This document shows positions 35,043-43,534 of a stretch of DNA of 64,000 bases, in pieces. The DNA lies in the NCBI GenBank assembly GCA_013314775.1, contig JABUFB010000010.1, forward strand, positions 372,001-436,000. Reading direction: 5' to 3'. The position numbers and the translations under genes were made by a program. The notes under the pieces are model-generated. The model searched no databases. It saw nothing but the letters and a program-made list of their open reading frames with translations, and was not told where the DNA came from. Origin of the DNA: Armatimonadota bacterium. Lineage in GTDB: Bacteria; Armatimonadota; Zipacnadia; Zipacnadales; JABUFB01. Numbering within the stretch: position 1 is the stretch's first letter; every line of letters starts with the position of its first letter.

Positions 35043-36530
35043 GTGGCGTCAGCGAGACAGCAGGCAGCAGGGGCAGCAACGCTTGCCATCTTCGCGCTGG
35101 CATATTTCATCGTGGCTGCACCGGCACAAGCCCCCAATATCGCCCTCGATGGCACGGCGCGAAGCTGGCACGAGAATTCAGTGGCCTCGGTACCGGTGAG
35201 TCTCGCCACGGACGGCGACCTCCTCACTTTCTGGGGCAGCAATGCGCCTACCACCGACCCGCCCAAGGACCTGGGCGTCGAGTGGGAGGAACTCGTTACC
35301 GCCGGCTGCGTGATCGCCCGTTTCTACAGCGCTGACCATGCTCCCGCAGAGGACGGCTGGGAGCTGCAGGGCCGCCGGGATGGCGACTGGTTTCGTCTTG
35401 ATGCGACCGTGGAAAACACCGACGGCGCATGGTGGACCTTCCGATTTCCTCCCACGCAGCTCAGGGCGCTGCGGCTGTTGGTGACAGCTTACCGGCACAG
35501 TCGCGTCGCAGTGAGTGAGTTTGAGGTCTACGGAAACGCTCCTGAACCCGAGCCATTGCGGCGCGCTCCAGTCCTGGACGGCGCATTCTGGGCTTTCCAC
35601 TACGAGAACTGGGCGAAGCATTTCCCTGCGGATGAACTGCTGGCCCGGGAAGTCGACTCCGCGCACGCTATCGGCCTGGATATCATGATCCTCTACACGC
35701 TCACGGGCGCAGATGAGACGTGGTCCACGGTAGTCCCTGACACCTGCTTGCCACAGTCGCCCTGGTGGAGCGGCCGCGACCCGCTTGAGGCGATACTCAC
35801 CCGCGCGGATGCCCTGGGCATGCGGGTGTACCTGGGGGATGGTCCGCCGACAGGCTTTGGAGCGCCCGGAGATGCCCGGCGGGAGAACGCGACTGAAAGG
35901 CGTCTGAACCAGTACCGCGAGGAGATGCTGGCCAGGTACGCGGGGCATCCGTCGCTAGTTGGCTACTACATCAATTACGAGTGCTGCCCGGCGGAGTTCG
36001 GCAATGACCCGGCGATCCCGTCCAGCAACTCCCAGCGTCTCGCGCGACACATCCGAAACCTGCGGCCGGGGTTCGAAATCATCCAGCCCGTGGGCCTGTA
36101 CAACTGGCGCGCGAGCCCTCAGGAGCCTTGGCATGCCGCACGGCCGGAGGAGATCGAGAGCTTCTGGCGGCCGTACATAGCGGCCTGTCCGGACGTGGAC
36201 GTGTTCATGGTCATCGATGGGGTGGGCACAGGCCTGTCGCCACTGAACTACACTCATCTCAACCAGGCGCGGCTGCGGAGCATCTGCGACCAGCTGGGCA
36301 AGGGCATGTGGACCGATGTCGAAGTCGCGGTCATGGGCCGGCGTTACGAGCCCATGCCGGTGGGGCGTCTGGCGCAGTCGCTGGAGGTCGCCGCGAGGCA
36401 CGCGGACACCCTGGTGGGCTTCTGCTATTTCAACTACATGAGCCCCAATAACGGACGTGAAACGTCAGCGCGGCTGTATTCTGATTACAGAACATACCGG
36501 CTGGGAGCACTCACAGCCGGCGCACGCTGA
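35043..36530 (+). CDS. Secreted protein: discoidin (F5/8 type C)-like domain plus GH-like TIM barrel (DUF4434-like)
   Basis: About 495 residues. A TTG at 35019 and an ATG at 35028 are possible, but GTG 35043 has GGAGG five bases upstream and leads straight into a signal peptide (AGAATLAIFALAYFIVAAPAQA). Residues 30-175 look like a carbohydrate-binding discoidin domain (NIALDGTARSW through VAVSEFEVYG). Residues 185-480 resemble the DUF4434 barrel, with LVGYYINYECCPAEF at the strand-4 position, where an acidic catalytic residue is expected (Glu of YECC). Probable polysaccharide hydrolase or binder. Follows the propeller gene almost without a gap. Confidence 0.75.
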   Translation: MASARQQAAGAATLAIFALAYFIVAAPAQAPNIALDGTARSWHENSVASVPVSLATDGDLLTFWGSNAPTTDPPKDLGVEWEELVTAGCVIARFYSADHAPAEDGWELQGRRDGDWFRLDATVENTDGAWWTFRFPPTQLRALRLLVTAYRHSRVAVSEFEVYGNAPEPEPLRRAPVLDGAFWAFHYENWAKHFPADELLAREVDSAHAIGLDIMILYTLTGADETWSTVVPDTCLPQSPWWSGRDPLEAILTRADALGMRVYLGDGPPTGFGAPGDARRENATERRLNQYREEMLARYAGHPSLVGYYINYECCPAEFGNDPAIPSSNSQRLARHIRNLRPGFEIIQPVGLYNWRASPQEPWHAARPEEIESFWRPYIAACPDVDVFMVIDGVGTGLSPLNYTHLNQARLRSICDQLGKGMWTDVEVAVMGRRYEPMPVGRLAQSLEVAARHADTLVGFCYFNYMSPNNGRETSARLYSDYRTYRLGALTAGAR

Positions 36531-36562
36531 GCAGCAGATCACGAAAGCCGGGTGACGGCGCC

Positions 36563-37825
36563 ATGTGGAAAACAGTGCTAACGGGAGCGCTCATCATGGG
36601 ATTGACGGCCGGTGCCATCGCGCAGGCAATCGGGGCCGAACGCTTCGAGGTTGCCTCGTGGCTGGATCACTTCGACTTCGCTGCAATCCCGCAGGGCGAG
36701 GGATTCGTCTTCGATTCGGAGACCGTCGAAGGCTGCGGCAAGATCATTTCCCACGTTGAGGAGGTGGGCACCACCACCATCCTCTGGCGCAATTGCGCGG
36801 GTTCCACCATGCGCTACCAGAGCAAAGTGGAAAGCCACCACCAGGACGTTGTGCTGGATAAGCGCCGGGTGCCTGACACGCGCCCGGTATGGGGCTGGGT
36901 TCATTACGGAGCGGCCGAGCCAGACCTGGTGCGGAGCGCCCTGGACATCAGCCGCGAGCGAGGCATGAAGCCGGGGATCCACTGGCCCTTCGAGGAGAAC
37001 CACGGTGGCATCTGGACCTTTGGCCGCTGGAACCTGGAGCATCCCCAGTTCTGGTGCAAGTCTGCGGACGGACAGATCTGGCCCGGTCGCTGCAGCATCG
37101 CCTACCCGGAGGTACTCGCCCATAAGCTGGACCTGGTGCAGGAACTGCTGGACCGCGGCATGGAGGCCCTCTTCATCGACACGTACCGCTCCGGTGGCTG
37201 GTCACCCGCATTCGAGTACACTGATCCCGTAGTGGCCGCCTGGCGCGCGCAGTACAATACCGATCCGCCTGAAAACCCTACCGATGTGCGCTGGTGCCGG
37301 CATGTAGCGGGCTACGTCACCGAATTCCTGCGCCAGATCCGGGCGAAACTGGACGCGTCGGGGAGAAAAGTCGACCTGATGGTGGGCGTCTTCGGGGTGA
37401 CCGCAGAGGGAACCGCGCCACTGGTTCAGCGCGGCGCCGACTGGCACACCTGGGTCGATGAGGGCATCATCGACACGTTGGTGATCAACGGCGCGCCGTG
37501 GGATGCGAAAGATCCATTCGGGAGTACCCGGGCCATCTGCCGGGCCATCATGGACCGCGTCGACGGCAAGTGCCGCGTGCTCTGGCCGGTACGATCATAC
37601 GACTACGGCGGGTACGGCATGCCATCGTACGAGAAGGCGACAGGCCTGAAGCAGCAGGAGGTCGCGGAGAAGCTCATGCGGATGGCGTGGGAGGAGGGTG
37701 CGGCCGGCATCAGTCTCGAGTGTGTGGACTACAACAACTACAACGCCGCGACGCGCAGGGTCATGCGTGAATTGGCCGAGGGCGACTGCAAGTTCGTGCG
37801 CGAGGCCCGGGTGGACGGACAATGA
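36563..37825 (+). CDS. Secreted glycoside-hydrolase-like TIM barrel protein, function unknown
   Basis: A 420-residue protein with a signal peptide (VLTGALIMGLTAGAIAQA). The body follows a barrel pattern seen in uncharacterised GH-like proteins: WVHYGAAEPDLVRSALDISRERGMKPGIHWPF, WNLEHPQFWCKSADGQ, then GMEALFIDTYRSGGW, whose Asp is at the end of a core strand where retaining hydrolases keep a nucleophile, and VDLMVGVFG. I cannot assign a GH family. It sits 32 bases after the discoidin-barrel gene and overlaps the next start by four bases, so it shares a transcript. Confidence 0.68.
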   Translation: MWKTVLTGALIMGLTAGAIAQAIGAERFEVASWLDHFDFAAIPQGEGFVFDSETVEGCGKIISHVEEVGTTTILWRNCAGSTMRYQSKVESHHQDVVLDKRRVPDTRPVWGWVHYGAAEPDLVRSALDISRERGMKPGIHWPFEENHGGIWTFGRWNLEHPQFWCKSADGQIWPGRCSIAYPEVLAHKLDLVQELLDRGMEALFIDTYRSGGWSPAFEYTDPVVAAWRAQYNTDPPENPTDVRWCRHVAGYVTEFLRQIRAKLDASGRKVDLMVGVFGVTAEGTAPLVQRGADWHTWVDEGIIDTLVINGAPWDAKDPFGSTRAICRAIMDRVDGKCRVLWPVRSYDYGGYGMPSYEKATGLKQQEVAEKLMRMAWEEGAAGISLECVDYNNYNAATRRVMRELAEGDCKFVREARVDGQ

Positions 37826-38787
37826 GCACCGTCATCACCGGGCTGCCCGATATTCCGGTATGCCCGGGGGCAAATCTCGGGCACATCTGGGCCCTGCGCG
37901 CCCTGCTGGAATTCCTGGGCGATGCGCGGTCCGATGCGTGGCTGGTTGGCATCACCGGGGACGCAGGGCGCCTGCACACGCTCGGTCCCGAGATCAGCCT
38001 GGACGGCCCCCATATCGGGACCGGCCGAGGGCTCATGCGCGGCCTGTCGTCCCTGGGACACGAGGCGCGGCACCACAAGCGCCTGGACGCGGATGAGCTG
38101 TGGGAGCCTATCGTTGCGTCTGTCGATCAGGGCATGCCGGTCCTCGCGCGAAGTACCGAGGGTCTCGATCGCTGGGGCCTGGTGGCCGGATATGAAACGG
38201 ATGGCCGCATCCATTGCCGCAACACCAGCGCTTCCGAGGGCGAGTATGCCACGAGTACCACGGCGACCATGTCCGACACCGGGCTGAACGGTGGGGAGAT
38301 CATCGTGATCGGCCCCCGAACGGTGGTCCCACCCCTTCGCGACCAGGCTCTGGAGGCTATCGCAGAGAAACTGCGAACGGCGTACGAATGTGAGCAGCCA
38401 GGCGAGCCGTACGCCGCCTACGTGCGCTGCCTCGAGGGCTGGGATGAGGCCCGTGAAAACGGGTGGGCGCCGGACGAAACCGCGTTTGCATACAACGTGG
38501 AGACCTGGGGCCTGCTCAAGCCGCTGGAAGCGGAGTTTTTCGCGGAGACACTGCGGGTGCTGGACGAGCCAATGCGCTTGCCAATGGTTCATGCCGCGGA
38601 GCAATTCGACATTGTGGGCCGAAACTGGGACGCTTTGCGCTGGCTCCTGGGATGGGGGCATGAGGACGCCCTGTCGGACCCGGGGAAACGGTGGGCCGGT
38701 GCGAACATGCTCCGTGACGCCGCGAGGGCCGAGGAACGCGGGCTGAACCACCTGCGCCAGGTCCTGGCGGCGAGTGGACGAGAGTGA
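37822..38787 (+). CDS. Unknown protein, possibly BtrH/peptidase C39-like fold
   Basis: A 321-residue cytoplasmic-looking protein that I do not recognise firmly. Residues 10-170 contain GHIWALRALLEFLG, then LDADELWEPIVASVDQGMPVLAR and WGLVAGYETDGRIHCRNTSA. This layout resembles BtrH-N or C39-like papain folds, where the second segment carries a His and the first a Cys. Here the only early cysteine is Cys14, before the expected helix, so catalysis is doubtful. The C-terminal half is helical and acidic. It is translationally coupled (ATGA) to the GH-like gene and ends that cluster. Confidence 0.55.
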   Translation: MSTVITGLPDIPVCPGANLGHIWALRALLEFLGDARSDAWLVGITGDAGRLHTLGPEISLDGPHIGTGRGLMRGLSSLGHEARHHKRLDADELWEPIVASVDQGMPVLARSTEGLDRWGLVAGYETDGRIHCRNTSASEGEYATSTTATMSDTGLNGGEIIVIGPRTVVPPLRDQALEAIAEKLRTAYECEQPGEPYAAYVRCLEGWDEARENGWAPDETAFAYNVETWGLLKPLEAEFFAETLRVLDEPMRLPMVHAAEQFDIVGRNWDALRWLLGWGHEDALSDPGKRWAGANMLRDAARAEERGLNHLRQVLAASGRE

Positions 38788-38892
38788 AGCATCGGGACAT
38801 CATCGGCAGGACCCGCGACTGAGCGGGCTGTCTGGTGCCGTCCGGGGATGCTGCGCGATACCGGTCAGGCGCTGAAAGGGCGGGATTGCCTG

Positions 38893-39795
38893 GTGAGACA
38901 GGTATCGTCAGTGCTCATCTCCGGCGCATCGGGGTTCATCGGCAGACATGTCTCCGACCACCTTATGGGGTGCGGCTTGCGGGTCGGACGGCTGGTGCGA
39001 CGTGCGGTTCGCGCTCCGGACGAAATCGCCTGGGACCCGTCGGTGGGAGACCTTGCCCCGCAGGCCCTGTCCGGGTGGGACGCGGTAGTCAACCTCTCCG
39101 GGCGCGGCATCGCCACGCGCTGGACCCCTGCGGCCAAGCGGGAGATACTGGACAGCCGGATCAGACCGACCCAGACTCTCGCGCGCACCATCGCGGAGGC
39201 GGAGAAAGGCCCACAGGTCCTTATCTCGGCATCTGCCATCGGTTACTACGGCAACCGAGGCGATGAGGAATTGACGGAAGAGAGCCCTTCGGGCAACGGC
39301 TTCCTGTCTCAAGTATGCCGGCAGTGGGAAGCGGCAACTGAGCCGGCGAGCCAGTCGGGCACCCGCGTGGTGATGATCCGCATGGGGATGGTGCTCAGTC
39401 CCCACGGAGGCGCGCTCGCGAGAATGCTGCCCGCGTTCAAGTTCGGCATCGGAGGTCCCTGGGGAGCGGGCAGCCAATGGGTCAGCTGGATCGCCATGGA
39501 CGACCTGACTCGCGCGATCGAGTTCGCCCTGTCCTGCGAAGGTCTGCGCGGACCCGCCAACGCGGTTGCCCCGGAGCCCGTGACTGCCTCCCAATTCGCC
39601 CGAATTCTTGCACGGGTGTTGCGGCGTCCCTGCATCGCGCGGATTCCCGGCTTCGCAATGAAGGCCGCGTTTGGTGAAATGGCCCAGGAGACTCTCCTGG
39701 CAAGCGTGAGAGCACTCCCCGCCGCACTCCGGGGGGCAGGCTTCGAGTTCGCACACCCCACGCTGGAGGGTGCTTTCTCGGATATGTTGAAATGA
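38893..39795 (+). CDS. TIGR01777-family NAD(P)-dependent epimerase (YfcH-like SDR)
   Basis: About 300 residues from a GTG at 38893; the frame also has an ATG at 38848, but the extra 15 residues are not conserved-looking. SVLISGASGFIGRHVSDHL is the nucleotide-binding Rossmann motif, NLSGRGIATRWT and ISASAIGYYGNRGD are hallmark segments of the YfcH/TIGR01777 subgroup of extended SDRs, and YYG is the Tyr motif. ALRGAGFEFAHPTLEGAF is the family's C-terminal DUF1731-like end. The cellular substrate of this family is not established. Followed by tspO after 49 bases on the same strand. Confidence 0.88.
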   Translation: MRQVSSVLISGASGFIGRHVSDHLMGCGLRVGRLVRRAVRAPDEIAWDPSVGDLAPQALSGWDAVVNLSGRGIATRWTPAAKREILDSRIRPTQTLARTIAEAEKGPQVLISASAIGYYGNRGDEELTEESPSGNGFLSQVCRQWEAATEPASQSGTRVVMIRMGMVLSPHGGALARMLPAFKFGIGGPWGAGSQWVSWIAMDDLTRAIEFALSCEGLRGPANAVAPEPVTASQFARILARVLRRPCIARIPGFAMKAAFGEMAQETLLASVRALPAALRGAGFEFAHPTLEGAFSDMLK

Positions 39796-39844
39796 TCGGG
39801 GGCTCATGGTCCACCACATCACTGACAGGATGGAGTGATATTCC

Positions 39845-40318
39845 ATGAAAGCCGTACGTGCCGTGGTTGCGCTGGTGGTCTGCCTGGCCGTCTGCTTCGG
39901 GGCGGGGGCTGTCGGGTCGATTTGGTCGATGGAAAGCTCAGGCGAGTGGTACCGGGGCCTGGACAAACCGGATTTTCAGCCGCCGGATGACATCTTCATG
40001 CCGGTATGGACCGCGCTTTACCTGCTGATGGGGATATCGCTGTGGCTTGTCTGGCTCAAGGCGGGGTGGTCCTGGGACCTGTTGATGCTCTTCGCCGCCC
40101 AGCTTGCCTTCAATGCGCTCTGGTCAGGGTTCTTCTTTGACCTGAAAGACCTCCTGCTTGCCTTCATCGAGCTGTGCTGCCTCTGGGTTCTTATTCTGGC
40201 GACGCTGATCTCCTTCTGGCGCGTGCAGCCGTGGGCTGGAGTGCTCTTGCTGCCGTATCTTGCCTGGGTGACTTTCGCAGGCTACCTGAACTTCACAATA
40301 TGGCAGCTGAACCCGTAG
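39845..40318 (+). CDS. tspO: TspO/MBR family membrane protein
   Basis: A 157-residue inner- or outer-membrane protein with five predicted helices, the standard TspO size. Family signatures are present: WYRGLDKPDFQPPDDIFMPVWTALYLLMGISLWLVW (helix 1-2 loop with the Pro-rich turn), QLAFNALWSGFFF (Asn-x-x-Trp-Ser motif) and the C-terminal PYLAWVTFAGYLNFTIWQLN. TspO proteins bind tetrapyrroles and are tied to stress or porphyrin handling. GGAG lies about ten bases before the ATG. No porphyrin gene adjoins it. Confidence 0.93.
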   Translation: MKAVRAVVALVVCLAVCFGAGAVGSIWSMESSGEWYRGLDKPDFQPPDDIFMPVWTALYLLMGISLWLVWLKAGWSWDLLMLFAAQLAFNALWSGFFFDLKDLLLAFIELCCLWVLILATLISFWRVQPWAGVLLLPYLAWVTFAGYLNFTIWQLNP

Positions 40319-40446
40319 AGAGGGTGGGCCCTTCCCAGGAGCATCAATTTCGTTCGATATGCCCCGCATGAGGCCTACTTCGCGCTCAGCGTGTCCTTCG
40401 CCCGGAGCCGTTGCCTCACAGCCCGCGGGGCATGCCGCAGCTGTAG

Positions 40447-40466
40447 CCGGGGGCGCAAGCCCCCGG
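40447..40466. repeat. REP-like hairpin with GCAA tetraloop
   Basis: CCGGGGGC-GCAA-GCCCCCGG is a perfect 8-base stem closed by a GNRA tetraloop and preceded by TGTAG. No U-tract follows, so it is not a typical terminator. Intergenic elements of this GTAGCCxxGGGC type are common in some environmental phyla, but I found no second full copy in this window. Confidence 0.5.
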
Positions 40467-40661
40467 ATTGCCGCCCCGTGATGGGCCTTTCCGTTCCACA
40501 CGCGCACCGGGGCCGGCCGCCCACCCGGAAGCTTGTGGCCCAGTCCTGAGGCCTTACATTACACGCCACGGCCCCTATACCGCGGGCAACAGACGCCGGC
40601 CACACCCGAGGCAGGCAGCATCCCGCATAGCCGATAGTCCTCGGACGCTTCCTGCGCTTCC

Positions 40662-40691
40662 TTGCCAATGCGCGCGAGGGGCTGCTATACT
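40662..40691 (+). promoter_or_regulatory. Sigma-70-type promoter of the envelope operon
   Basis: TTGCCA (40662-40667) and TATACT (40686-40691) are separated by 18 bases, about 70 bases before the first start codon. It would drive the run of closely packed plus-strand genes beginning at 40764 and containing maf, mreBCD and kdsBAD. Confidence 0.65.
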
Positions 40692-40763
40692 CTCATTATG
40701 CGCTTTTCACCTGCGTATCAGGCTCATTCCCGGGCCGCCTGACGAGTCTTCCGCAAAGGAGCA

Positions 40764-41549
40764 ATGCTCCCGATGGCTGCTCTCCCGAGCCACTTCAGCC
40801 GTCGGTCCGCGTCTAAGCAGGCCATGGTGCAAGTGGCCCTTCCGCTGCTACTGGTTGCGTTTGCGCTGTCTGCCGGCGTGGCCCAGGAGGATCAGGTTTC
40901 CGCCGCTGTTGCAGCGGCTGACCAGGCCGCTGGAGCTTACGACTACGAGGCAGCCCTGGAGCATCTCGAGACGGCACTTCAGGCCGGTGCAGCAGATGCA
41001 TTGAAGGCCGCTATCGAGCAGCGACGCACGCTTTATGAGCACTTCCTGGGCATGTCCGCCCTGATTCAGGCCGCACAGGATGACCCGGAGCGCCTCGTTG
41101 GCCAAGTGACGACCCGTGGAGGACAACAACTGACCGGCTACATTCGGCTTGTGGAGCTTGGCGTGTCGCCGGACGCACGCATCGGCGAGCGCATTTCCGA
41201 CCTTGGCCGTTTCGCAATCGACGCTGGTGCCGACCAGCCAGTTATCGTCACTGCCCGCGACATCGCCGAACTCACTGTCGAGTGGACGCAACCGGCGGAG
41301 AACGCCGTTCCGAGCTACTGGACGCTGGGCAAGATGCGGGCCGTGCTCCAATCCGGCGCGGTCGTCGAGGGGGCCCCGACCTGGGCATTGGGACTGAGCG
41401 CCATCGCGGTGCGCGCTCTTGACGCTGACGAAGACGCCCTGGTCGAGGCCTACCCGTCTTTTGGGCGCGCTTTCGACCCGGCCAATCTTATCTCGCAGGT
41501 CACCATTATCGGCGCCCCAACGCAATCGGGCGCACAGGAGAGACCATGA
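40764..41549 (+). CDS. Secreted protein of unknown function
   Basis: A 261-residue protein with no family that I recognise. AAAGGAG lies two bases before ATG 40764 and eleven before ATG 40773, so either start is possible. A signal peptide covers QVALPLLLVAFALSAGVAQ and ends near residue 41. Residues 45-105 read as a TPR-like helical pair (AAADQAAGAYDYEAALEHLETALQ). The C-terminal 130 residues look like small beta domains (GQVTTRGGQQLTGYIRLVELG). Its stop overlaps the next start by four bases, so it may work with that protein. It is the first gene after the operon promoter. Confidence 0.7.
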   Translation: MLPMAALPSHFSRRSASKQAMVQVALPLLLVAFALSAGVAQEDQVSAAVAAADQAAGAYDYEAALEHLETALQAGAADALKAAIEQRRTLYEHFLGMSALIQAAQDDPERLVGQVTTRGGQQLTGYIRLVELGVSPDARIGERISDLGRFAIDAGADQPVIVTARDIAELTVEWTQPAENAVPSYWTLGKMRAVLQSGAVVEGAPTWALGLSAIAVRALDADEDALVEAYPSFGRAFDPANLISQVTIIGAPTQSGAQERP

Positions 41550-42469
41550 AAAAGAAGAACCAGCCGCCCCTGAGGGAAGTCACCGACGTCACAGACGACA
41601 TCGATCCCGATCTCGAGGACGAGTTCGACGATGAATTTGACGACGACTATGGCGACCCCTTCGACCTCATGGAGCGCGCTGGGGACTTCTGCGCGAGAAG
41701 CATCCTGTTGACCGTCGCAGAGTCAAAGCGCCTCATCGCCAAAGGGATCGCCGCGGACCCGCGTGTGAGGCTGGCGATGCGCGAGGGCTGGGTGGCGGTC
41801 TGCAAGGGCACCACGAACGCCTACGTGGTGGAGGAACTCCTGGGGCATGACATCGAAAAGGGCAAGTACGTCCTGGGCAATGTCGTTCCCTCCAAGAACC
41901 CCGAGGCGAAGAAGGCTTTCAAGGGGTCGATTCCCGAAGTAGTATTTCACGACGGTGAGCCGGTTATGGGAATGACGGTGGCCGAGGCGGTCCAGGAGAT
42001 GACCGAAGGCGACGTGGTCCTCAAGGGCGCCAATGCCATCGACTACTCGCAGGGCCTGGCTGGGCTGCTCATCGGGCACCCTGCCGGCGGCACGATGGGC
42101 TCGATTCTGGGCGCGGTCTACGGGCGAGGTCTGGAGCTCATCGTCCCCGTAGGTCTGGAGAAACAGGTGGCGACGGGGCTTTCGCCGGACCCTTTCGTGC
42201 GGCCGGTCTGGATGACCCAGAATGACATCCCGAGGCTCTGGGTCTTCCCCGCTCAGTTATTCACCGAGATAGAGGCCATCGCCACCGTTTCCGGGCTGGC
42301 AAAGATCGCTGTGCAGCAGATAGCGGCCGGTGGTGTCTGCGGCGCCGAGGGGGCGGTCTGGCTGATGCTGACGGGGTTCGAGGAAGACGTTGACCAGGTC
42401 ATGAGAGTGGTGGAACAGGTTCAGGGCGAGCCGTCGTTCTGGGACTCAGTGATGCGCAAGAAGGGCTGA
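41546..42469 (+). CDS. Conserved protein of unknown function with acidic N-terminal tail
   Basis: A 307-residue cytoplasmic protein. Residues 10-40 are a strikingly acidic low-complexity tail (DDIDPDLEDEFDDEFDDDYGDP), probably disordered. The rest is a well-ordered alpha/beta body with segments that look conserved: VVLKGANAIDYSQGLAGLLIGHPAGGTMG, VPVGLEKQ and AVQQIAAGGVCGAEGAVWLML. I cannot name a family or a reaction. The Gly-rich loops could bind a phosphate or nucleotide. It is coupled to the secreted protein before it, and the AmrS gene follows 42 bases later. Confidence 0.75.
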   Translation: MKKKNQPPLREVTDVTDDIDPDLEDEFDDEFDDDYGDPFDLMERAGDFCARSILLTVAESKRLIAKGIAADPRVRLAMREGWVAVCKGTTNAYVVEELLGHDIEKGKYVLGNVVPSKNPEAKKAFKGSIPEVVFHDGEPVMGMTVAEAVQEMTEGDVVLKGANAIDYSQGLAGLLIGHPAGGTMGSILGAVYGRGLELIVPVGLEKQVATGLSPDPFVRPVWMTQNDIPRLWVFPAQLFTEIEAIATVSGLAKIAVQQIAAGGVCGAEGAVWLMLTGFEEDVDQVMRVVEQVQGEPSFWDSVMRKKG

Positions 42470-42511
42470 GCAAGCCGCCCCGGCCCCAGTACAGCGCGCA
42501 GAGGGGTGCGA

Positions 42512-43534
42512 ATGGTGGACAGGGAGAGCGAACCCATCGAAGACACGGGGGTTGAATGCAGATACTACGAGAGCACCGATGGTAAGCTCCGATGCAGGCT
42601 GTGCCCATTTCATTGCGTAATCGCGGACGGCACCTGCGGGCGATGCAGCGTTCGCTGCAACGAAGGCGGGCGTCTGTGGGCGCGCAGCTATGGCCGCATC
42701 ACCGCCGCCAACCTTGACCCGATCGAGAAGAAACCGCTCTACCACTTTTATCCAGGCAGCGTCATCCTATCCCTGGGGAGCTTCGGTTGCAATCTGACCT
42801 GCGAATTCTGTCAGAACTGGAACATCTCGCAGGGAGCGCCACCGTCGCAGGAGCTCTCGCCGAATGATGCGGCACAGCTCGCGAAGAATGCTCTCGGAAG
42901 GGGCAATATCGGCATCGCTTACACCTACAACGAGCCCCTCATCAGTTTCGAGTACCTGATGGACACGGGACAACTGGTGCGCGAGGCGGGCATGGTCAAC
43001 GTCCTGGTTACCAACGGTATCGTGGAACCGGAGCCGCTGGAAGAGTTGCTCCCGCTTGTCGATGCCATGAACGTGGACATCAAGAGCATCCGTCCCACGT
43101 TCTACCGCAAGCTTTGCGGAGGCGACGGTCTCGCCGCCCGGAGGACGGTGGAGATGTCCTGGGGACGGTGCCACGTTGAGATCACAAACCTGATCATCCC
43201 CGGGGAGAATGACTCGGACGAGGACTTGCGCGACCTTTTCGACTGGGCGGCATCCGTGTCGCGCAGACTGCCACTGCATCTGTCTCGGTACCATCCTGAC
43301 TACAAACTGGGCAACCCGCCGACACCATCGGCGACCCTCCGGCGCGCCTACGAAATGGCCCGAGAGCGTCTCGATTTCGTATACGTGGGCAATATCCAGA
43401 TGGACGGCACGACGGACACCTTCTGCCCCGCCTGCGGCGCTTTAGCCGTGAGCCGGTGGGGGTATACCGCCCGCACCCATACCAGGGATGGCCGCTGCAG
43501 TTCTTGCGGAGAGGACATAGGAATTGTCACCTGA
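42512..43534 (+). CDS. amrS: AmmeMemoRadiSam system radical SAM enzyme
   Basis: A 340-residue radical SAM protein. ATG 42512 has GAGGGG five bases upstream, so I prefer it to GTG 42506. CRLCPFHCVIADGTCGRC is an N-terminal Cys-rich metal site, GSFGCNLTCEFCQNW carries the CX3CX2C cluster, and CPACG...CSSCG forms a C-terminal zinc-ribbon-like pair. These match TIGR04337 (AmrS), normally found with AMMECR1 (AmrA) and Memo (AmrB). Neither partner is in this window. The reaction of the system is unknown. The next gene starts inside its 3' end (11-base overlap). Confidence 0.88.
   Translation: MVDRESEPIEDTGVECRYYESTDGKLRCRLCPFHCVIADGTCGRCSVRCNEGGRLWARSYGRITAANLDPIEKKPLYHFYPGSVILSLGSFGCNLTCEFCQNWNISQGAPPSQELSPNDAAQLAKNALGRGNIGIAYTYNEPLISFEYLMDTGQLVREAGMVNVLVTNGIVEPEPLEELLPLVDAMNVDIKSIRPTFYRKLCGGDGLAARRTVEMSWGRCHVEITNLIIPGENDSDEDLRDLFDWAASVSRRLPLHLSRYHPDYKLGNPPTPSATLRRAYEMARERLDFVYVGNIQMDGTTDTFCPACGALAVSRWGYTARTHTRDGRCSSCGEDIGIVT

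Larger units (their letters stand above)
40319..40763. other. Long intergenic region before the envelope operon
   Basis: A 445-base spacer. It holds a REP-like hairpin at 40447-40466 and a sigma-70-type promoter at 40662-40691 (listed separately). The rest is GC-rich, without an ORF that looks coding. A small RNA cannot be ruled out. Confidence 0.55.
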
